NCBI GenBank assembly: GCA_041393415.1
Contig: JAWKKE010000002.1
Coordinates: 62,001-126,000, forward strand
Direction: 5' to 3'
DNA length: 64,000 nucleotides
Source: Thermoleophilia bacterium
Lineage (GTDB): Bacteria > Actinomycetota > Thermoleophilia > UBA2241
Part shown: in pieces, positions 60,218 to 64,000 of the stretch
Layout: each line of letters starts with the position of its first letter
How positions within the stretch are numbered: position 1 is the stretch's first letter
Notes under the pieces: generated by a model
What the model was told of the DNA's origin: nothing
The model's database searches: none
What the model saw: only the letters and a program-made list of their open reading frames with translations
Program-made: the position numbers and the translations under genes

Positions 60218-61254
60218 GCGGCGGCGTCGACAGCGCCGTCGCCGCGCGTCGCCTGCTCGACGCGGGCCGCACGCTGGAGACGGCAATGGTCAGACTGTGG
60301 CCCGGCGAGGACGAGCGCAGCTGCTGCTCGCCGGGCGCGCTCCAGCGGGCACGGCAAGTTGCCGCCGCGATGGGCGTTCCTTTTCACACGCTCGACCTCG
60401 AGGCCGACTTTGCGCGCCATGTCGTCGCTCCGTTCGTCGACAGCTACGTGGCGGGGGAGACACCGAACCCGTGCGTGACCTGCAATCCGCGGCGTCTCAG
60501 CGCCCTGGTCGACATGGCGACGGAGCTCGGCCTCGAGGGTATTGCCACCGGCCACTACGCACGCCGCCGCTGGATCGACGGAGAGCCGTACTTGACACGC
60601 GCGCAGGACCGCGCCAAGGACCAGACGTACATGCTCTGGTCTGTGCCCACAGATGTCTTAGCGCGACTCGAATTTCCGCTCGGAGATCTCGGTAAGCCGG
60701 AGGTCCGCGACCTCGCCGCCGAGCACGGCCTGCCGGTCGCGGACGAGCCCGAGAGTCAGGAGGCGTGCTTCGCCGCCGACGGCTACCGCGAGTTCCTGGC
60801 ACGCCGGGGCGTTGCTTCCCGTCCCGGTCTCATCGTCGACCGCGACGGAACGCCGCTCGGCACCCACGGCGGTCAGTGGCGCTACACCATCGGCCAGCGT
60901 CGCGGCTTGGGCCTAAGCGGCCCTCGCCCCCTGTACGTTCTCGAGCGGCGAGCCGCGAGTAACGAGGTCGTCGTCGGCGAGCGTGAGGCGCTCGACCAGC
61001 GCACGATCGCCATCCGCGTCATGAGCGATCGTGGCCTCGATCTCGACGACGACCTCGAGGTGCAACTGCGCTACCGCTCGCCGGCCGTGCCCGTCCTCCG
61101 TCTTGAGCGCACACACGGGGGACACGTGCTTGCGCACCTCGTAGCGCCGTTCAGCGGCGCAGCGCCTGGTCAGTCCGCGGTGTTCTATCGTGGCGACGTG
61201 TTGATCGGCGGCGGCGTCATCACCACACTCTCCGCCGCTGTTCAGCGAGTATGA
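60187..61254 (+). CDS. mnmA: tRNA-specific 2-thiouridylase MnmA, no canonical start codon
   Basis: About 355 residues. The PP-loop VLIGLSGGVDSAVAARRL (about 60202-60255), NPCVTCNPRR with the first catalytic Cys, IATGHYARR, KDQTYMLWSVP, and ESQEACFAADGYREF with the second Cys are all clear. The frame is open from TAA 60157, but no ATG/GTG/TTG precedes the PP-loop; the first ATG (60286) would delete it. The codon where MnmA should start is CCC 60187, inside the C_CCA_AAA heptamer of iscU. So it is made by -1 slippage, by a rare start, or the sequence has an indel. Introduces sulfur at U34 of tRNA Lys/Glu/Gln using IscS sulfur. Confidence 0.85.
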   Translation, partial: PKRASVLIGLSGGVDSAVAARRLLDAGRTLETAMVRLWPGEDERSCCSPGALQRARQVAAAMGVPFHTLDLEADFARHVVAPFVDSYVAGETPNPCVTCNPRRLSALVDMATELGLEGIATGHYARRRWIDGEPYLTRAQDRAKDQTYMLWSVPTDVLARLEFPLGDLGKPEVRDLAAEHGLPVADEPESQEACFAADGYREFLARRGVASRPGLIVDRDGTPLGTHGGQWRYTIGQRRGLGLSGPRPLYVLERRAASNEVVVGEREALDQRTIAIRVMSDRGLDLDDDLEVQLRYRSPAVPVLRLERTHGGHVLAHLVAPFSGAAPGQSAVFYRGDVLIGGGVITTLSAAVQRV

Positions 61255-61304
61255 TAGTGTCTCCTATGGACAATTATGCAGACAACGTCGCCAAGGAGAC
61301 GTGA
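61250..61304 (+). promoter_or_regulatory. Promoter plus 12-codon leader ORF before the DUF948-like gene
   Basis: TATGAT (61250-61255), 10 nt, then ATG 61266 opens a 12-codon ORF (MDNYADNVAKET) ending TGA 61302-61304, directly abutting the ATG at 61305. The Shine-Dalgarno AAGGAG for the main gene lies inside the leader ORF. Confidence 0.45.
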
Positions 61305-61856
61305 ATGCACGCCACACTCGCGCCGCTGGCGCTGACGTCATCGGAGATCTTGCGCTACGCAGCCGCCTTCTTCTTTGTCGTCGTCGCCCTCGCCATCGCC
61401 TACGCCCTCGTCAAAGCCGCCACGACACTCGGTCGCGTCGACAAGGTGCTCGCGGATGTCGATCATGAGGCCGTGCCGCTCATGCAGAAGGCAGGGGTGA
61501 CACTCGATGCCGTCAACGCCAATCTCACAAACGTTGACGGCATTACCAAGGACGTTGCGGAGATCACCGACAAGATCGACGGCATGGCAACCATGATCGA
61601 AGGTGTCGTGAGTAAGCCGGCACGCAAGGCCGCAGCCTTCGGCGCCGGGGTCCAAACGGCGATGTCAAGCTTCATGCGTCGCGAGAGATCAGAAGGCGAT
61701 GACGGGCCGAGCGCGCGCGAGGCCGCTCCCTGGGAGCAGCCGCAGACGAGCGCCGATGCACACTTCGAGACGTCCCAACCGGCCACTGCGGACGACACGC
61801 CGCCTTCCTACGCAGACGACTCGAGCGGCCAGACCGCGTCGAGACAGGAGGCCTGA
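61305..61856 (+). CDS. DUF948-like membrane protein
   Basis: A 183-residue protein. A single transmembrane helix (about 18-39: AAAFFFVVVALAIAYALVKA) is followed by an amphipathic helix with repeats (VDKVLADVDHEAVPLMQKAG...LTNVDGITKDVAEITDKID), the DUF948 pattern, and a disordered acidic tail. Function unknown, cell-envelope-associated. AAGGAG 6 nt before the ATG. The next small gene follows after 3 bp. Confidence 0.8.
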   Translation: MHATLAPLALTSSEILRYAAAFFFVVVALAIAYALVKAATTLGRVDKVLADVDHEAVPLMQKAGVTLDAVNANLTNVDGITKDVAEITDKIDGMATMIEGVVSKPARKAAAFGAGVQTAMSSFMRRERSEGDDGPSAREAAPWEQPQTSADAHFETSQPATADDTPPSYADDSSGQTASRQEA

Positions 61857-61859
61857 GCG

Positions 61860-62141
61860 GTGGCATTCTCAACCCGGCTCGTCCTCGGCGGTCTGGCTCT
61901 CGGCACCGCTCTGGCGTACTACGTCAAGAAGCAGCACGCAGCAACCGGCGACGACTACGTCTCCATCATCGCTCAGCTGCCCGCCGCGGCACGACGCGCA
62001 GCCTCCGACATCAAAGAGCGTGCGGCCGTCGCCTTCGAAGACGGAAGGACCGCCGCGCGGGCGCGCGATGGCGAGCTCGTGCGCCAGATCGGTGCAAGTT
62101 CGAGTCCGCATTCAACGTTCACCTCCACCCAGCACCGCTAG
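61860..62141 (+). CDS. Small protein with N-terminal hydrophobic segment, unknown
   Basis: A 93-residue protein. LVLGGLALGTALAYYV (about 7-22) is a probable membrane anchor, followed by KKQHAATGDDYV and an Ala/Arg helix (PAAARRAASDIKERAAVAFEDGR). I do not recognise the family; YtxH-like proteins have this layout. GTG start with AGGAGG 8 nt upstream, 3 bp after the DUF948-like stop, so probably coexpressed. Confidence 0.65.
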   Translation: MAFSTRLVLGGLALGTALAYYVKKQHAATGDDYVSIIAQLPAAARRAASDIKERAAVAFEDGRTAARARDGELVRQIGASSSPHSTFTSTQHR

Positions 62142-62151
62142 CGTCGCGCCG

Positions 62152-62553
62152 TTGACTGATCGCATCAATCTCGAAGTCGCGGCGTCAACCCGCTCCTTCT
62201 CGACCATTCGGCGTGTACTTGGCGGGCTCGGAGCCCGGCTCGGCTACTCACTGGACGACCTCGACGACCTCTATCTGGGCTGCGAGGAAGTACTGCGCGC
62301 GGCTCTCAGCCACGAGCCTCTCGAGCGCCTCAATCTGGAGGTCCAGATAGAGCCGCGTCACCTCCGGCTGCAACTCGGGCACTTCCGGTCGCCGAGGCTG
62401 CGTGCAGATGTCACCACGAGCCTCGCCGGTTGCGAGAGCGTCGACTTGTGCCGTTTGCTCACACGCACCATGGACGCAGTGACGGTGGAAGATGGGCCGG
62501 CCGACGCCTTCTACGTCGTCCTCGAGCGCCGCCATCGAGGGCTGCGCCAATGA
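62152..62553 (+). CDS. Anti-sigma-factor-like GHKL domain protein, degenerate
   Basis: A 133-residue protein overlapping the sigma factor gene (ATGA). The start of the fold matches RsbW-like proteins (INLEVAASTRSFSTIRRVLGGLGARLG, LDDLYLGCEEVLRAALSHE), and LCRLLTRTMDAVTVED occupies the place of the G2 box. However, the N-box Asn (usually E-x-x-x-N) and glycine-rich ATP-lid motifs are missing, so kinase activity is doubtful. I place the start at TTG 62152, with a hexamer TAGCGT 7 nt upstream and no RBS; GTG near 62091 is an alternative. Location immediately before the sigma gene supports an anti-sigma role. Confidence 0.65.
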   Translation: MTDRINLEVAASTRSFSTIRRVLGGLGARLGYSLDDLDDLYLGCEEVLRAALSHEPLERLNLEVQIEPRHLRLQLGHFRSPRLRADVTTSLAGCESVDLCRLLTRTMDAVTVEDGPADAFYVVLERRHRGLRQ

Positions 62554-63458
62554 CAGCCCCGTCCGAGCAGGACCCGCGCGAGACCGGCCCCGACGAGGAG
62601 GAGCAAGTCGATCTCGACCAGGCTTCGCCGGCGGCAGACGAACCTCCCCAGCCGGTCAGTCCGCGCGGACGCGACGAATCGGAGAAGCTCGATCAGTTCC
62701 TCCTCCGCCGCTATCACCTCGGCGGTGACCTCAAGGCGCGCGAGCAACTCATCACGATGTACATGCCGCTCGTGCGCTCGCTGGCTCGCCGTTACGCCTC
62801 GCGCGGCGAGCACTTCGACGATCTCGTGCAGGTCGGCGCCATTGGTCTCATCAAGGCGATCGATCGATTCGATCTTACGCGTGGAGTCGAGCTCACGACG
62901 TATGCGACGCCGAACATCGTCGGCGAGATCAAGCGCTACTTCCGCGACAAAGGATGGTCCGTGCGTGTACCGCGCGGCCTCCAAGAACTCAACATCCGCG
63001 TCAACAAAGTCATCGACGAGCTCACGCCTCGCCTGCAGCGTTCGCCGACGATCGAGGAGATCGCCCTCGCGGCCAACTCCACCCCAGAAGAGGTACTCGA
63101 AGCCCTCGAGTCCAGCCAGGCGTACAACTCCATCTCGTTGCAGGCTTCGCCGACGAGCGACCCGGGCGACGACGAGTCCTCACTCGTCGACTACCTCGGC
63201 GGCGACGAGGAAGCGTACGACGTCATGGAGGATCGCACCATGCTGGCACCCGGCTTCGCCAAGCTCGACAGCCGCGAACGGTATATCCTTCACCTGCGCT
63301 TCTTTGAGGGCTTAACGCAGAGCCAAATCGCGGCGCGCGTGGGCATCTCACAGATGCACGTGTCGCGCCTCATCCGCCGCGCTCTTGAGAAGCTTCGTGA
63401 GGAGATCGGGGAGATTGACGGGCCTCCCACGATCAGCGCGCACGAACACGACAAGTGA
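62550..63458 (+). CDS. SigB/SigF/SigG-family RNA polymerase sigma factor
   Basis: A 302-residue group 3 sigma-70 factor. A 60-residue acidic N-terminal tail is followed by region 2 (HFDDLVQVGAIGLIKAIDRFD, VELTTYATPNIVGEIKRYF, RDKGWSVRVPR), region 3 (LQRSPTIEEIALAANSTPEEV) and region 4 HTH (RERYILHLRFFEGLTQSQIA, then RVGISQMHVSRLIRRALEKL). FRDKGW-VRVPR and QSQIA-GISQMHVSRL are typical of stress/sporulation sigmas. ATG 62550 overlaps the upstream anti-sigma-like gene. GGTTAC/GGGTAG-type promoters such as 7442-7467 are its likely targets. Confidence 0.93.
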   Translation: MTAPSEQDPRETGPDEEEQVDLDQASPAADEPPQPVSPRGRDESEKLDQFLLRRYHLGGDLKAREQLITMYMPLVRSLARRYASRGEHFDDLVQVGAIGLIKAIDRFDLTRGVELTTYATPNIVGEIKRYFRDKGWSVRVPRGLQELNIRVNKVIDELTPRLQRSPTIEEIALAANSTPEEVLEALESSQAYNSISLQASPTSDPGDDESSLVDYLGGDEEAYDVMEDRTMLAPGFAKLDSRERYILHLRFFEGLTQSQIAARVGISQMHVSRLIRRALEKLREEIGEIDGPPTISAHEHDK

Positions 63459-63490
63459 GCAACTCCCGACCACGTGAGTGAGGGTTCCCA

Positions 63491-64000
63491 GTGAAGTCTG
63501 CCGACATCCGCGATCTGTTTCGAGAGTTCTTCGCCGCCCGAGGGCACGTAGCGACGGAGGCCGCGAGCCTCATCCCGGCAGGCGACGCGAGCGTGCTCTT
63601 CACAACTGCCGGCATGCAGCAGTTCAAGCCTTACTACCTGGGAGTCGACACGCCGCCGGCGACACGCATGACGACGTGCCAACGCTGTTTCCGCACCTCG
63701 GATGTGGAGAACGTGGGCACGACCTCCCGTCACCTCACCTTCTTCGAGATGCTGGGCAACTTCTCGTTCGGCGACTACTTCAAGGCAGAGGCCATCGAGT
63801 GGGCGTTGGCGTTCTCGGATCAAGTCGGCATCAGCCGCGAACGCATTTGGGTCTCGGTCTTCGGCGGCGACGGCGAGGTCCCGGGCGACGAAGAGGCCGT
63901 CGCCATCTGGAAGAGCCACGGCGTGCCGGCGGAGCGCATCGTCAGACTCGGCCGTGGCGACAACTTCTGGGGCCCGGCCGGCCCCACCGGTCCTTGCGGG
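63491..64000 (+). CDS. alaS: Alanyl-tRNA synthetase, 5' part, truncated by window end
   Basis: The first 170 codons of AlaRS; the frame is still open at the window end. KSADIRDLFREFFAARGH, ASLIPAGDASVLFTTAGMQQFKPYYLG, and RCFRTSDVENVGTTSRHLTFFEMLGNFSFGDYFK are the class II core. GTG 63491 follows GAGGG. It lies 32 bp after the sigma factor gene. Confidence 0.93.
   Translation, partial: MKSADIRDLFREFFAARGHVATEAASLIPAGDASVLFTTAGMQQFKPYYLGVDTPPATRMTTCQRCFRTSDVENVGTTSRHLTFFEMLGNFSFGDYFKAEAIEWALAFSDQVGISRERIWVSVFGGDGEVPGDEEAVAIWKSHGVPAERIVRLGRGDNFWGPAGPTGPCG

Overview
The window is high-GC bacterial chromosome, mostly conserved housekeeping genes plus a few accessory ones. Gene order (polA, rpsA, coaE, uvrB, uvrA, uvrC, rapZ, yvcK, whiA, gap, pgk, tpi, secG, then recJ, rel, hisS, aspS, iscS, mnmA, alaS), the WhiA protein, frequent GTG/TTG starts, apparently leaderless promoters and a LexA box of the Gram-positive/actinobacterial type point to Actinomycetota. 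The WhiA sequence looks closest to deep-branching classes such as Thermoleophilia. This is an inference from sequence style, not a phylogeny.

Layout. 0-4.1 kb, minus strand: a YhaO/YhaN (SbcD/SbcC-like) nuclease-ATPase pair. It is divergent from a DUF2779-like Fe-S/PD-(D/E)XK protein at 4.2-5.4 kb. 5.6-6.7 kb: a nitrilase-superfamily amidase with unusual codon use and a strong terminator. 6.9-7.9 kb: a divergent anti-sigma kinase and anti-sigma antagonist. 7.9-13.7 kb, minus strand: DinG with an exonuclease domain, a ferritin-like protein, an ADP-ribosylglycohydrolase and a DUF72 protein. 14.0-19.6 kb: tRNA-Leu(GAG), polA, rpsA, coaE and a lytic transglycosylase. 19.7-27.5 kb: a DNA-repair block (uvrB with a LexA box, DUF2284, uvrA, uvrC, ogt). 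27.5-30.6 kb: rapZ-yvcK-whiA. uvrC, yvcK and the 5' part of whiA carry clustered frameshifts, while ogt and rapZ between them are intact. 30.6-36.2 kb: a divergent GAPDH-like protein facing a 1413-residue pyruvate-phosphate-dikinase-like protein that has no C-terminal PEP barrel. 36.3-41.2 kb: gap, a fused pgk-tpi, gpmI and secG. 41.4-47.2 kb: an oligopeptide ABC transporter (binding protein, two permeases, two ATPases), followed by a PpiC-type lipoprotein foldase. 48.2-57.2 kb: a small membrane protein, recJ, a bifunctional-type rel, an MBL hydrolase, hisS and aspS. 57.5-61.3 kb: a membrane-anchored thioredoxin-fold protein, an IscR-like Rrf2 regulator, iscS, iscU and mnmA. 61.3-64 kb: a DUF948-like protein, a small protein, an anti-sigma/sigma-factor pair and the 5' end of alaS, cut by the window edge.

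Functional links. The Rrf2-iscS-iscU-mnmA run joins Fe-S assembly to tRNA 2-thiolation. mnmA has no ATG/GTG/TTG ahead of its ATP-binding loop and instead follows a C_CCA_AAA slippery heptamer in iscU. The sigma factor at 62.6 kb, its upstream anti-sigma-like gene and the pair at 6.9-7.9 kb (with a SigB/SigF-type promoter) look like parts of a partner-switching stress system. Several genes show a -10 hexamer exactly 6 nt before the start codon, which suggests leaderless transcripts. In three cases the codon at or near that position opens a tiny leader ORF that ends at or just before the real gene. The most unusual candidates are the dikinase-like protein with its GAPDH-like neighbour, the iscU/mnmA junction and the mini-ORF leaders.
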